DNA of 64,000 nt from Variovorax sp. 770b2 (GCF_900115685.1 NZ_FOXJ01000001.1:310001-374000); one strand, 5' to 3'; positions 28,012 through 36,878 are shown, numbered from the stretch's first letter. Made by a program: numbers and translations. Notes: generated from the sequence alone by a model not told the origin.

Positions 28012-28923
28012 ATGCCCAAGCTTCGCCTGCAGATTCCCTTCGGTGCCGTCGCCCTCGTGGTGGCCTGCACCCTGTTGCCGTTCGCCGTCGCCCAGGCGCA
28101 GGAGAGCGACACGCTCGCCAAGATCAAGGCGAGCGGTGCCATCACCTTCGGCTACCGCGAGTCGTCGTTCGGCTTCTCGTACCTGGACGGCAACCTGAAG
28201 CCCGTGGGCTACAGCATCGAGATCTGCAACCGCATCGTCGAGGCGGTGAAGACCGAGCTCAAGCTGCCGGCCATCGAGATCAAGTACCAGGCCGTCACCT
28301 CGGCCAACCGCATGCCGCTGGTGCAGAACGGCACGGTCGACATCGAGTGCGGCTCCACCACCAACCTGGTCGAGCGCCAGAAGCAGGTGGCCTTCTCGCC
28401 CGACATCTTTCGCTACAACGTGCGCATGCTGGTGAAGGCCGATTCGGGCATCCGGAGCATTGCCGACCTGCAGGGCAAGACGGTCGCCACCACCAGCGGC
28501 ACCACCTCGTTCCGCCTCTTGCGCGAGGCCGACCGCGGCCGCAGCCTCGAAGTGACCAACCTCGCGGGCAAGGACCACAGCGATTCGTTCCTGCTCGTGG
28601 AGAGCGGCCGCGCGCAGGCCTTCGTGCTCGACGACATCCTGCTGGCCGGGCAGATCGCGAACGCGCGCAGCCCGAAGGACTTCATCATCACCGGCGAGAG
28701 CCTGCGCACCGAGAACCAGTCGCTCATGTTCCGCAAGGACGATGCGGCCTTCAAGGCGCTGGTGGACCGCGTGGTGTCGGGCATGATGAAGTCCGGCGAG
28801 ATGGAAAAGCTCTATGCCAAGTGGTTCATGTCGCCGATTCCGCCCAAGGGCATCAACATCAACTACCCGCTCAACGCCGAGACGAAAGAGGCCTTCGCCA
28901 ATCCGTCTTCCAAGGGCATCTGA
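28012..28923 (+). CDS. Periplasmic amino acid-binding protein of an ABC transporter (GltI-like)
   Basis: 303 residues with a signal peptide (ALVVACTLLPFAVAQAQES, cut near 29). SBP_bac_3 fold: LAKIKASGAITFGYRESS, GYSIEICNRIV, the ligand-binding MPLVQNGTVDIECGSTTN, and LQGKTVATTSGTTS. The C-terminal KWFMSPIPPKGININYPLN is typical of glutamate/aspartate-binding GltI-type proteins. No permease or ATPase genes accompany it here, so it must work with a transporter coded elsewhere. The ATG follows GAGGAGCG. It lies 59 bases after the aminotransferase. Confidence 0.9.
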   Translation: MPKLRLQIPFGAVALVVACTLLPFAVAQAQESDTLAKIKASGAITFGYRESSFGFSYLDGNLKPVGYSIEICNRIVEAVKTELKLPAIEIKYQAVTSANRMPLVQNGTVDIECGSTTNLVERQKQVAFSPDIFRYNVRMLVKADSGIRSIADLQGKTVATTSGTTSFRLLREADRGRSLEVTNLAGKDHSDSFLLVESGRAQAFVLDDILLAGQIANARSPKDFIITGESLRTENQSLMFRKDDAAFKALVDRVVSGMMKSGEMEKLYAKWFMSPIPPKGININYPLNAETKEAFANPSSKGI

Positions 28924-28935
28924 TCACCTGGCTTC

Positions 28936-29592
28936 ATGACACGCATCGCCCTCGTCCACGCGCTCTCGCATTCGGTCGCGCCCATCAACGAAGCCTTCGC
29001 GCGCGACTGGCCCGAGGCGGTGCGCATGAACCTGCTGGACGACAGCCTCTCGGCCGATCTCGCGCGGAGCGGGCGCGGGCTGGATGCGGCGATGCACGAA
29101 CGGTTTCAACGCCTCGCGCAGTACGCGGTCGATACGGGTGCCCAGGGCATCCTCTTCACCTGTTCGGCCTTCGGGCCGTGCATCGAGGCCGTGGCGGGGC
29201 GGCATGCGGGCATTCCGGTGCTCAAGCCCAACGAGGCCATGATCGCCGAGGCGATGCAGGGGGAAGGACGGCTGGGCCTGATCGCGACCTTCGCACCCAC
29301 GCTCGCTTCGATGCCGCCCGAATTTCCCGCGGGTGCCGCGTTGGAGCTTGCGTTGGCCGAAGGCGCCCTGGATGCGCTGAACGCCGGCGACACGCAGCGC
29401 CACGATGCGCTCATCGCGCAACAGGCTGCGGTGCTGCGCGATCGCGGCTGCACGCGCATCGCGCTCGCGCAGTTCAGCATGGCGCGCGCGGGCGCCGCGT
29501 GTGCACAGGCCTGCGGCCTGCCGGTGCTCACGACGGTCGACAGTGCGGTGCGCGCCTTGCGCCAGCGCACGAGGCCGCAGCGCTCAGCGTGA
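28936..29592 (+). CDS. Aspartate/glutamate racemase-family protein lacking the second catalytic cysteine
   Basis: 218 residues with the Asp/Glu/hydantoin racemase fold. The first catalytic cysteine is at 76 in ILFTCSAFGPC. At the second position the expected Cys is replaced: the segment reads RIALAQFSMARAG (~175-186), with Gln/Ser where racemases have Cys-Thr. Such proteins can be decarboxylases, isomerases or inactive relatives. It follows the binding protein by 12 bases, so is co-transcribed. Its last nine bases overlap the convergent gene at 29584. Confidence 0.8.
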   Translation: MTRIALVHALSHSVAPINEAFARDWPEAVRMNLLDDSLSADLARSGRGLDAAMHERFQRLAQYAVDTGAQGILFTCSAFGPCIEAVAGRHAGIPVLKPNEAMIAEAMQGEGRLGLIATFAPTLASMPPEFPAGAALELALAEGALDALNAGDTQRHDALIAQQAAVLRDRGCTRIALAQFSMARAGAACAQACGLPVLTTVDSAVRALRQRTRPQRSA

Positions 29593-30456
29593 GCCGCCGT
29601 GGCCGATGGCGTTGACCAGCGTGGTCATCGCGATCTGCGCCGCGTCGCTGCGGCCCAGCATCCGGCGAAGGCCGCTCTCCCGGTCGGTCGCCTCCAGGCC
29701 TTCGGCCAGACGCCGGTAGATGTCCGAGGAGGGCATCGTGGCCGCGGTGCCGAGCGCGTCGCAATAGGTCTCGGTGAGAAGGCCCGCGAACTGCTCGCTC
29801 TGTGCGTTCGACAGCTTCATGGTGTCGCCGCTGAACACGGCCGCGATGCAGTGCATGAGGTAGGCCTGCGTCTCGAGCGAGAACGACTGCTGCCGCACAT
29901 AGTCTTCGACGGCGGACCAGAAGAGCGGGTCGGAAGTCCGGCGCCAGCTCTCCAGCACCTTGCGCGCCTTGGCCACGAGGTCGGCGTGCGCGTCCTGGGG
30001 TTCGCTGGGGCGCAGCGCCAGGCCCTGCAGCGTGAGCGAGGCCACCGGGCCGGCCGCGCCGAGGATGAAGCTCCAGAACTTCCAGCGCGCGTACCACTTC
30101 TTGTCGTGCGCCGGATTCAGGGGTTCGAGCAGGCCGAGGTCGATGCGCTGGCAGGCCTGGGCCTGCTGCCCGGCGATGCAGCCGTCGCCCAGGTCGGGCA
30201 ACTGCACCTCGGCTTCCATCCGGTCGGCGGCGATGTTGCCCTGCGCGACGATGCCCGCGCTTCTGCCCGAGCGGTCGATGTCGACCAGCCGCTGCATCAG
30301 CAGCTTGAGCTCGTGGGCCGATGCGCCGGTCGCGCCGGCCACGCGCCGCATCGATTCGCACTGCTCCCGTTCGATCGCCAGCGGGGGCTTCAGGCGCTCC
30401 TGCCCGTGGTCGTCGGCGGTCGATGCGTGCTCCTCCGCGGGGGTGAACGTTCGCAT
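29584..30456 (-). CDS. Hypothetical protein (290 aa) with a central membrane segment
   Basis: Not recognised. The N-terminal ~130 residues are polar (ERLKPPLAIEREQCESMRRVAG). A tryptophan-rich hydrophobic stretch (KKWYARWKFWSFILGAAGPVASL, ~135-157) looks like a membrane anchor. A helical C-terminal domain follows (ARKVLESWRRTSDPLFWSAVEDYVRQQ). The chain therefore resembles a bitopic protein with cytoplasmic and periplasmic parts. The ATG at 30456 is preceded by AAGGAGTCCTC. It is divergent from uppP and overlaps the end of the racemase-family gene. Confidence 0.6.
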   Translation of the reverse strand: MRTFTPAEEHASTADDHGQERLKPPLAIEREQCESMRRVAGATGASAHELKLLMQRLVDIDRSGRSAGIVAQGNIAADRMEAEVQLPDLGDGCIAGQQAQACQRIDLGLLEPLNPAHDKKWYARWKFWSFILGAAGPVASLTLQGLALRPSEPQDAHADLVAKARKVLESWRRTSDPLFWSAVEDYVRQQSFSLETQAYLMHCIAAVFSGDTMKLSNAQSEQFAGLLTETYCDALGTAATMPSSDIYRRLAEGLEATDRESGLRRMLGRSDAAQIAMTTLVNAIGHGGSR

Positions 30457-30612
30457 GAGGACTCCTTGGGCACATGAATGGTCGGTCCATGAATATGTGT
30501 CGATGCGTATCCGGTGAACATCCCCCGAACTAGGTATTCGGTACTCGCATGCCACCTGAACAAAAGCTGACCGATGCCCTCGCCATAATTGGTGCTCTTT
30601 GAAGGAGTACGC

Positions 30613-31440
30613 GTGGATATTGTTTTGTTGGTCAAGGCCGCCATCATGGGCATCGTCGAAGGGCTGACCGAGTTCCTGCCGATCTCGTCGACAGGGCACC
30701 TGATTCTTGCGGGGTCGCTGCTCGGCGGCTTCGGCGACAACCGGGGCAAGGTGTTCGAAATCGCCATCCAGACCGGCGCGATCTTCGCGGTGATCCTGGT
30801 CTACTGGCAGAAGATCAAGTCGACCGTCGTGGCACTGCCGCGGCAACCCAAGGCGCAGCGTCTGGCGCTGAACATCCTCATCGGATTCCTGCCCGCGGTG
30901 GTGCTGGGCCTCCTGTTCGGCAAGGTCATCAAGGCGCACCTGTTCATCCCGACCGTGGTGGCCAGCACCTTCATCATCGGTGGCTTCATCATCCTGTGGG
31001 CCGAGAAGCGCCCGCCAGGCTCGGTGCGCGTGGAGCACGTGGACGACCTCACGCCATGGGACGCGCTCAAGGTCGGCCTGGTGCAGTGCTTCGCGATGAT
31101 CCCGGGCACCAGCCGCAGCGGATCGACCATCATCGGCGGCATGCTGCTGGGGCTCTCGCGCCAGGCGGCAACCGATTTCTCTTTCTTCCTCGCGATCCCC
31201 ACGCTGATCGGCGCCGGCGCCTACAGCGTCTACAAAGAGCGCGCGCTGCTGTCGGTGGCCGACATCCCGCTGTTCGCCGTGGGCCTGGTGTTCTCGTTCA
31301 TCAGCGCGTGGCTGTGCGTGCGCTGGCTGCTGAAGTTCATCAGCACGCACAACTTCATTCCCTTCGCCTGGTACCGCATCGCCTTCGGCATCGTGGTGCT
31401 GGTGACGGCGTGGACCGGCACGGTGGTCTGGGCGGACTGA
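30613..31440 (+). CDS. uppP: Undecaprenyl-diphosphatase UppP (BacA)
   Basis: 275 residues, polytopic inner membrane enzyme that dephosphorylates undecaprenyl diphosphate to recycle the lipid carrier for peptidoglycan and other polymers; also gives bacitracin tolerance. Signature motifs are [15 protein letters not shown] (16-30) and [10 protein letters not shown] (~167), which supply the catalytic glutamate, serine and arginine. The start is a GTG at 30613: AAGGAG ends five bases upstream and the next residues [16 protein letters not shown] match the family start. It converges on the histidine kinase gene with only 13 bases between. Confidence 0.95.
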   Translation: MDIVLLVKAAIMGIVEGLTEFLPISSTGHLILAGSLLGGFGDNRGKVFEIAIQTGAIFAVILVYWQKIKSTVVALPRQPKAQRLALNILIGFLPAVVLGLLFGKVIKAHLFIPTVVASTFIIGGFIILWAEKRPPGSVRVEHVDDLTPWDALKVGLVQCFAMIPGTSRSGSTIIGGMLLGLSRQAATDFSFFLAIPTLIGAGAYSVYKERALLSVADIPLFAVGLVFSFISAWLCVRWLLKFISTHNFIPFAWYRIAFGIVVLVTAWTGTVVWAD

Positions 31441-31453
31441 TCCCGCGCGGCGT

Positions 31454-33373
31454 TCAGGCTGCGGGCGCCAGCGGCATCCGCAGCGCCAGTTGCGTTTCGC
31501 CGGGCCGCGACTGCAACTGAAGCTCGGCCCCGAGCCGGCGTGCGCGAGTGCGCAGGCTGCGCAAGCCGGAGCCCGCCGCCTTGTCGGCCCCATCGACCAC
31601 GAAGCCGCGGCCGTCGTCGCGCACGCTGAGCTTCAGTTCGGCGCCCTCGCGCATCACCGCCACTTCCACACGCTGGCTCGCGCTGTGCTTGAGCACATTG
31701 GTCAGCGCCTCCTGCAGAAAGCGCAGCAGGTCCAGGCTCTGCGAGGGCGGCAGCTCGAGCGTCTCCAGGTTGGACACCTGCCAGCGGCAATCGATGCCGT
31801 TCGCATCGAGCAACTGCGAGATGCGGTGCCGCAGCGGCGCGAGCAGTTCGCCGAACGCACGTGCGCCGTCGTGGCGGCCGGTGGCTTCGATGATCAGCCG
31901 CAGGTCGTCGCGCAGGCTCTTGAGCATCGCGAGCAGTTCGGGGGCCGAGAGGTTTTCGGGCGCGCGCTCCAGCGTGGCGATGCTGCCGATCAGCATGCCG
32001 CCCAGGCCGTCGTGCAGATCGCTCGCCAGGTTCACGCGCTCGCCGATGCGCGCATGCACGAGCGCCAGCGCATGCTGCTGCGCGAGCGTGGCGGCCAACT
32101 CGGCCTTGGCGGCGTTCACTTCGTCGATCAGCTCGGTGTTGAAGTTCTCGATGCGCTTCAGGTTGCTCACGAAGCGCCCCGCCTGGGTCAGCGCCATGCC
32201 GAGCAGCAGCACATAGGACGACATGGTCGTGTAGTAGATGTTGCTGTCGATCACCTGGGTGAACACCAGCAGGTCGTGCGCGGCCGTTGCCGCCGACACC
32301 GCCATGAAGGGCGCGAGCGAGCGCATCGGGCTCGCGCGGTGGCGCAGGGCATGCACGATCGAAGCGCTGTTCACCGCAATGATCGTGAGGCCGCCCACCA
32401 GGGTCCAGATGGCGCGGTGCACCGGGCGGTCCATGCCGCTCGCGAGCCAGAGGTCGAGCACGCCGGCCAGCGCGACCAGCAGCGCCGCGGCTTCCAGGCG
32501 CGGCATGCGCACCGCGCAAAAGCGCAGCGCAAAGACGATGTAGGACACACAGAACGCCAGGAAGAGCGAGGTGTTGAGCGCCTGCCAGCCGTGGTTGCCG
32601 GCAAAGGGCCAGGGGCTGGTCGCGATCTGGTTGTAGCCGAACAGCAGCCACAGCACCGACATCACCGCGAACCAGCCGTAGGCCGTCTCGCGCCGGCGCA
32701 GCACCCACAACGCCGCGAAGAAGGCCGATACGGCCGCGCTCACCGCAAGGCCCAGCACCTGCAGGTCGCGGCGCATGAGGCGCTCCTGCCCGTAATCGGC
32801 CTGCATGGCCGCGGGCGTGCCCAGGCTGACCGGGCCCAGCCCGGCCTGGTAGGCGAAGAGGCCCGAGACGCGCACCAGCAGCGTGTTGGTGGCGCCCGGC
32901 TTCAGGAGCGGCGGCGCCAGCAGCCAGTAGCGCGGCACGTTCCAGGCGCGGGTCAACGGCTCGACCAGGCTCGCGTCGCGCGAGATCGCCGTGCCGTTGA
33001 GCGACACCTCGCCGGCCATGTTGAGGTAGTGCAGCAGCAGGCCCGCTTCACCGGTTTCTGCAGGCTGGTTCCAGGTCAGCCGGTACCAGACGACGCCGTC
33101 GAAGCCGGGCCAGCGTTCGGCCCAGCTGTCGGGCAGGGTGACGGATGTCCAGCCGTCGGTGGGCGGGGTGGTCTCGTTCCAGCCGGTGCCGCGCACCGCT
33201 TGCACGTGGAGTTCAGGCGGCGCGGGCTGCTGCGCCAGCGCCATCGGCGGGCTGGCGAGAAGGAGGACGAAAAGAAAAGCCCCCACGGCCGCAACAAGCC
33301 ACGCCTGTGCTTCTGCCAGGCGGCGGCGCGCAGACAAGGGGCCAGCCGGCAATGGGCGTTCGTGGTGCGGCAT
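31454..33373 (-). CDS. 7TM sensor histidine kinase (HisKA_3 type)
   Basis: 639 residues. A signal-like helix (~27-45) leads to a periplasmic jelly-roll domain (~50-185; WTSVTLPDSWAERWPG, LNMAGEVSLNGTAISRD) similar to sugar-binding domains of the 7TMR-DISM class. Seven or so membrane helices follow (~205-395). Then a coiled region, and HisKA_3 phospho-acceptor H454 in VNLASDLHDGLGG. The HATPase domain has LQEALTNVLKHSAS and GSGLRSLRTRA. This class pairs with NarL/LuxR-type response regulators, and one is coded at 35277, just beyond the adhesin gene. Together they probably control the adhesin. Confidence 0.9.
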   Translation of the reverse strand: MPHHERPLPAGPLSARRRLAEAQAWLVAAVGAFLFVLLLASPPMALAQQPAPPELHVQAVRGTGWNETTPPTDGWTSVTLPDSWAERWPGFDGVVWYRLTWNQPAETGEAGLLLHYLNMAGEVSLNGTAISRDASLVEPLTRAWNVPRYWLLAPPLLKPGATNTLLVRVSGLFAYQAGLGPVSLGTPAAMQADYGQERLMRRDLQVLGLAVSAAVSAFFAALWVLRRRETAYGWFAVMSVLWLLFGYNQIATSPWPFAGNHGWQALNTSLFLAFCVSYIVFALRFCAVRMPRLEAAALLVALAGVLDLWLASGMDRPVHRAIWTLVGGLTIIAVNSASIVHALRHRASPMRSLAPFMAVSAATAAHDLLVFTQVIDSNIYYTTMSSYVLLLGMALTQAGRFVSNLKRIENFNTELIDEVNAAKAELAATLAQQHALALVHARIGERVNLASDLHDGLGGMLIGSIATLERAPENLSAPELLAMLKSLRDDLRLIIEATGRHDGARAFGELLAPLRHRISQLLDANGIDCRWQVSNLETLELPPSQSLDLLRFLQEALTNVLKHSASQRVEVAVMREGAELKLSVRDDGRGFVVDGADKAAGSGLRSLRTRARRLGAELQLQSRPGETQLALRMPLAPAA

Positions 33374-33466
33374 GCATTTACCAGTTCTCGGGGATAGCTC
33401 CGTTGATAACAGAAAGACACACTTCGTCGCATTTTTGTCTTGTCCGTTTTCAAAGAGGAAGCATCC

Positions 33467-35260
33467 ATGCCCGTCCAGATCCACCCAGTCGGCGCCCATC
33501 AAGCGTTGCGCAAGAGGCCGACAGATCCACGGCGGCTCGTCCGGGCGCTCGCGCATCTGCCAGCGATGGCGCTGCTGATTGCGGGCAGCGCCCATGCCGC
33601 GGGATTTGCCGGTGGCTCTGTGGGGGGGGGCGGCCCGGGGCAGTCCGGGGGCGCGGGAGGCACGGGCGGCGGGGCGGCCATCGTCTCGGGCGACGGTGCC
33701 ACCTCGTTGGGCGCGGGCGGCGATGGCGGCACCGGCGCTTCCGGGGGAACCGGTGGCACGGGCGGCAGCGGCGCTGCGGCAAGCGCCAGCGGTGCGACGG
33801 CGATAGGCGGTGGTGGCACGGGTGGATTGGGCGAGGCGGGCGGCACGGGCGGCACCGGGGGCGCTGGCGCCCAGGCCTCGGCTTCCGGCGCCATCGCCGT
33901 GGGTGCGGGGGGCGCCGGTGTGCCGGGTTGTTGCGGCAATCCCGCCCCGACCGGCGGCAGCGGTGCGCAGGCCTCCGGCGCTTCCGCCATCGCGATCGGC
34001 AGTGCCTCGGGCGCCAATCGGGGTGCCGTGGCGTCCGGCGACGGCAGCACGGCCATCGGCGGCGCGAACGGTGGCCGATCGGGCGCGGCGGCCCTGGCCA
34101 CAGGCAGCGTGGCCATCGGGTCGGGCAGCCAGGTGGCAAGCGGTGCGAACGGCAGCGTGGCCATCGGTGCGAACTCCGTCGCCACGGCGGCCAACACGGT
34201 GTCCTTCGGGTCTGCCGGCCAGACACGCGCCCTGGTCAACGTGAGCGCCGGCGCGGTGAACGCCACGAGCACCGATGCCGTCAACGGCAGCCAGTTGAAC
34301 ACCGTGAAGCAGACCGCCGATTCGGCGCTCGGCGTGGCGCAGAACTCGGCGCAGTACGGCGCGGGCGGCACCTCGCTGCAGCTGAACGCCAACGGCGGCG
34401 CCGGCACCGTCATCAGCAACGTCGGCGCGGGCCAGGCCGCCACGGACGGCGCCAATGTCGGCCAGGTGCAGCAGGCGCAGCAGACGGCCGTCGCCACGGC
34501 CAACAACTTCACCCTCCAGCAAGTGACGGCGCTGCAGGGCTTGATGAACCAGGCCCTGTCCAGCGGCGTGTGCGCGGTGGGCGCGGGCGGTGCCGTGGCC
34601 TGCGGTCCCGGTGCCAGCGCCGGCGGGGCCGGCAGCACGTCCATGGGCACCAACGCGCAGGCCACCGGCGAAAACACCGTCGCCGTGGGCAACGGCGCGA
34701 AGGCCGATCATGCGGGCTCGGTCGCCATCGGCGCGGGCGCCAGGGCGCTGGCCGATCCGACCACCGCCGTGGGCAACAACGCCGTGGCCGCCGGCAACAA
34801 CGCCGTGGCGCTGGGTGCCAACACGCTGGCCACGGGCAGCAATTCGGTGGCGCTGGGGCAGGGCTCCGTGGCCGATCGCGACAACACCGTGTCGGTCGGC
34901 AACGCGGCAACCAACCAGTTGCGCGGCATTGCGAATGTGGCGCCCGGCGTGCTGGGCACCGACGCCGTCAACGTCAACCAGCTGCAGCAGGCGGTGAGCA
35001 ACGCGACCAGCCAGGCGAACGCCTTTGCCGCACAGGGCGTCGCGGCTGCGCTGGCCATGCCGTCGATGCCGACGCTGCCGGTGGGCAAGAAGTGGATGGG
35101 CGCGGCGGTGGGCAACTACGCCGGCGCATCGGCCGTCGGCGTCGCCTTCGGCTACCAGCTCAACGACAACCTGAACCTGGGGGTGGGCGTTTCCACGGCG
35201 ACCAGCAGCGGCAGCAACAACCGCATCGCCGCACGCGTGCAGGCGGGCTACGCCTGGTGA
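33467..35260 (+). CDS. Trimeric autotransporter adhesin (YadA-like) with glycine-rich interleaved head
   Basis: 597 residues. A signal peptide ends near SAHA/AGF (44). Residues ~47-200 are Gly/Ser/Ala-rich stretches interrupted at intervals by YadA head units such as ASGATAIGGG, SGAIAVGAG and ASAIAIGSAS. Standard head repeats then follow (NGSVAIGANSVA), neck motifs (AVNGSQLNTV; TDAVNVNQLQQ), coiled stalk, a second head block (NTVAVGNGAKADHAGSVAIGAG) and the C-terminal membrane anchor (GKKWMGAAVGNYAGASAVGVAFG ending QAGYAW). It should form a surface trimer for adhesion or autoaggregation. The ATG at 33467 has AGAGGAAG upstream; an in-frame TTG at 33440 is less likely. Confidence 0.9.
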   Translation: MPVQIHPVGAHQALRKRPTDPRRLVRALAHLPAMALLIAGSAHAAGFAGGSVGGGGPGQSGGAGGTGGGAAIVSGDGATSLGAGGDGGTGASGGTGGTGGSGAAASASGATAIGGGGTGGLGEAGGTGGTGGAGAQASASGAIAVGAGGAGVPGCCGNPAPTGGSGAQASGASAIAIGSASGANRGAVASGDGSTAIGGANGGRSGAAALATGSVAIGSGSQVASGANGSVAIGANSVATAANTVSFGSAGQTRALVNVSAGAVNATSTDAVNGSQLNTVKQTADSALGVAQNSAQYGAGGTSLQLNANGGAGTVISNVGAGQAATDGANVGQVQQAQQTAVATANNFTLQQVTALQGLMNQALSSGVCAVGAGGAVACGPGASAGGAGSTSMGTNAQATGENTVAVGNGAKADHAGSVAIGAGARALADPTTAVGNNAVAAGNNAVALGANTLATGSNSVALGQGSVADRDNTVSVGNAATNQLRGIANVAPGVLGTDAVNVNQLQQAVSNATSQANAFAAQGVAAALAMPSMPTLPVGKKWMGAAVGNYAGASAVGVAFGYQLNDNLNLGVGVSTATSSGSNNRIAARVQAGYAW

Positions 35261-35276
35261 AGTGAAAGCCGGCCGG

Positions 35277-35990
35277 TCAGCGCAGCAGGCCGTGCCTGCG
35301 CCCCTGGAAGACAGCCTCGGTGCGCGAGGTGACGGCCAGCTTGCGGTAGATGTTCTTGGTGTGGCATTCCACCGTGAGCCGGGAGATCGACAGCGACTCG
35401 GCCATGTCGCGGTTGCTCAGCCCCTGCGCCACGAGCTCCAGGATCTTTCGCTCGCGCGGCGTCAGCGCCACGGGCAGCGGCAGCGGGGGAGGCGCATCGG
35501 CCGCCAGCACCGCCGACAGCGACGGCTGCTGCGCCGCAAGCCAGCCGAGGATGCGGCGCGCAATGGCCGGATCGATGGGCGCGCCGCCCTGCTCGATGCT
35601 GCGCAGCGCGATGCTCAGTTCGAGGTCGTCGCGCTCCTTGAGCAGATAGCCGATGGCGCCGGCACGCAGCGCCGCAAAGATGACTTCCTCGGTCCGCCAG
35701 GCCGAGACCACCACCGCGGGCACCTTGGGGTGCAGGGCCCGCATCCAGCCGATCAGCTCGACGCCGCTGCCGTCGGGCAGGCCGATATCGACCAGCGCCA
35801 CGCCGAAACTGCGCGCGTCGAGCAATTCCTTGGCCGTGGTCACGCTGTCGGCCCAGGCGATCTGCGGCTCGTCGCAACCGAGCGTGGACAGCACATAGGC
35901 AAGCCGCTCGCGCATCGCCGGATCGTCTTCGACCACCAGCGCGGGACTCAATGAAACGGCTTCGATGTCTTCCAGCTGCAAATTGGACAT
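35277..35990 (-). CDS. NarL/LuxR family response regulator
   Basis: 237 residues. The receiver domain (~15-130) has acidic residues VEDDP and phospho-acceptor D68 in VALVDIGLPDGSG, with a GYLLKERDD block. The C-terminal LuxR helix-turn-helix (~175-230) reads LTPRERKILELVAQGLSNRD then SRLTVECHTKNIYRKL. It ends 17 bases past the adhesin stop, on the opposite strand. It is the natural partner for the HisKA_3-type kinase at 31454. A longish N-terminal lead (SNLQLEDIEAVSLSP) precedes the receiver. Confidence 0.92.
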   Translation of the reverse strand: MSNLQLEDIEAVSLSPALVVEDDPAMRERLAYVLSTLGCDEPQIAWADSVTTAKELLDARSFGVALVDIGLPDGSGVELIGWMRALHPKVPAVVVSAWRTEEVIFAALRAGAIGYLLKERDDLELSIALRSIEQGGAPIDPAIARRILGWLAAQQPSLSAVLAADAPPPLPLPVALTPRERKILELVAQGLSNRDMAESLSISRLTVECHTKNIYRKLAVTSRTEAVFQGRRHGLLR

Positions 35991-36347
35991 GTGGGCGGAA
36001 TTCTGAACGCTCTCTGATTCGGTAGGACGTTTTTACTTATACCGGAGATTGTTGCAGAGTATTTCTGACTGTATCTTCAAGTCACATATCCACAAGAAAG
36101 CAGACCCGCGACCGGCGGGAACTATCGCTCTATTTGGAATGTTTCGCTCGGGAAATGTGCGGCAAGTTAGCTCATGCGGGGGCCATGCGCCGTCGCGCGG
36201 CCGGTGGTCAATCCAGTGCCACGCCGCCGCCCAGGGTAACCACCGCGCCCGTCATGGCGCTGGCATGCGCCGATGCCACGAATACCGCCGTACTCGCCGA
36301 TCCGGCCGGTGGCGGAGCGCAAAAAAGACGTGTGGACAATCCCCCGC
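35991..36347. other. Gene-free stretch with an AT-rich part
   Basis: Between the response regulator and the MOSC gene. The first ~180 bases are AT-richer than the rest (for example TTTTTACTTATACC near 36030) and probably hold the regulator's promoter. The remainder carries the decayed dehydrogenase end described separately. No RNA gene or other ORF with support was seen. Confidence 0.5.
36208..36326 (-). pseudogene. Remnant of a short-chain dehydrogenase C-terminus, frameshifted
   Basis: On the minus strand one frame reads ATGRIGEY, the usual SDR block before the last helix. The next frame continues STAVFVASAHASAMTGAVVT and then LGGGVALD and a stop (36208-36210). Together they match the last ~35 residues of a classical SDR (RIGE..., VFLAS..., ITGAVVTVDGG), but the two halves are in different frames and no upstream part exists. 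It is therefore a degraded gene end. Confidence 0.65.
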
Positions 36348-36878
36348 ATGCCCGACCTTCACGAACTGACCCGCCAATTCGCGCGACCCGGCCGCCTCGA
36401 TGCCATTCTGCTGCGCCCCGCGCGGCGGGTGCCGGTGCTGTCGGTGAGGGAGGCGATCGCGGCGGAAGGCCGGGGCCTGGAGGGCGACCGCATCGGCGCC
36501 GCGCGCCCGGGCGGCAAGCGGCAGGTCTCGCTGATCCAGCAGGAGCACCTGCCCGTGATCGCCGCGCTCACGGGGCATGCGCAGGTCCGGGCCGAAGGGC
36601 TGCGCCGCAACCTCGTCGTCTCGGGCCTGAACCTGCTGGCGGCGCGCTCGCTGTTTCGCGACCAGCCGCTGGTGCTGGCCATCGGCGCAGAGGTGCTGCT
36701 CGAAATCAGCGGCCCCTGCGAGCCCTGTTCACGGATGGAAGAGCTCCTCGGCCCCGGCGGCTACAACGCCATGCGCGGCCATGGCGGAGTGACGGCGCGG
36801 GTCATCCGAGGCGGCGTGCTGCGGGTTGGCGACGGCATCGATTGCCGCCCCGGCCCTGCCTCACAGCAGGTTGCGTAG
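36348..36878 (+). CDS. MOSC domain protein
   Basis: 176 residues. The MOSC fold (molybdenum cofactor sulfurase C-terminal-like) shows LDAILLRPARRVPVLSVREA, GLEGDRIGAARPGGKRQVSLIQ (~45-65), LRRNLVVSGLNL and the conserved cysteine in GPCEPCSRMEELLGPGGYNAM. Related YiiM/YuaD-type proteins bind Mo-cofactor or sulfur and may detoxify N-hydroxylated compounds. The ATG at 36348 fits the domain start; the frame is open further upstream through the SDR remnant, so longer forms are unlikely. Its 3' end overlaps the convergent hydrolase by 18 bases. Confidence 0.85.
   Translation: MPDLHELTRQFARPGRLDAILLRPARRVPVLSVREAIAAEGRGLEGDRIGAARPGGKRQVSLIQQEHLPVIAALTGHAQVRAEGLRRNLVVSGLNLLAARSLFRDQPLVLAIGAEVLLEISGPCEPCSRMEELLGPGGYNAMRGHGGVTARVIRGGVLRVGDGIDCRPGPASQQVA

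Noticed and set aside
33590-34060. CRISPR or tandem DNA repeat in the adhesin gene
   Set aside because: The repeats are protein-level head and Gly-rich units in one frame; no regular spacer length or palindromic repeat.
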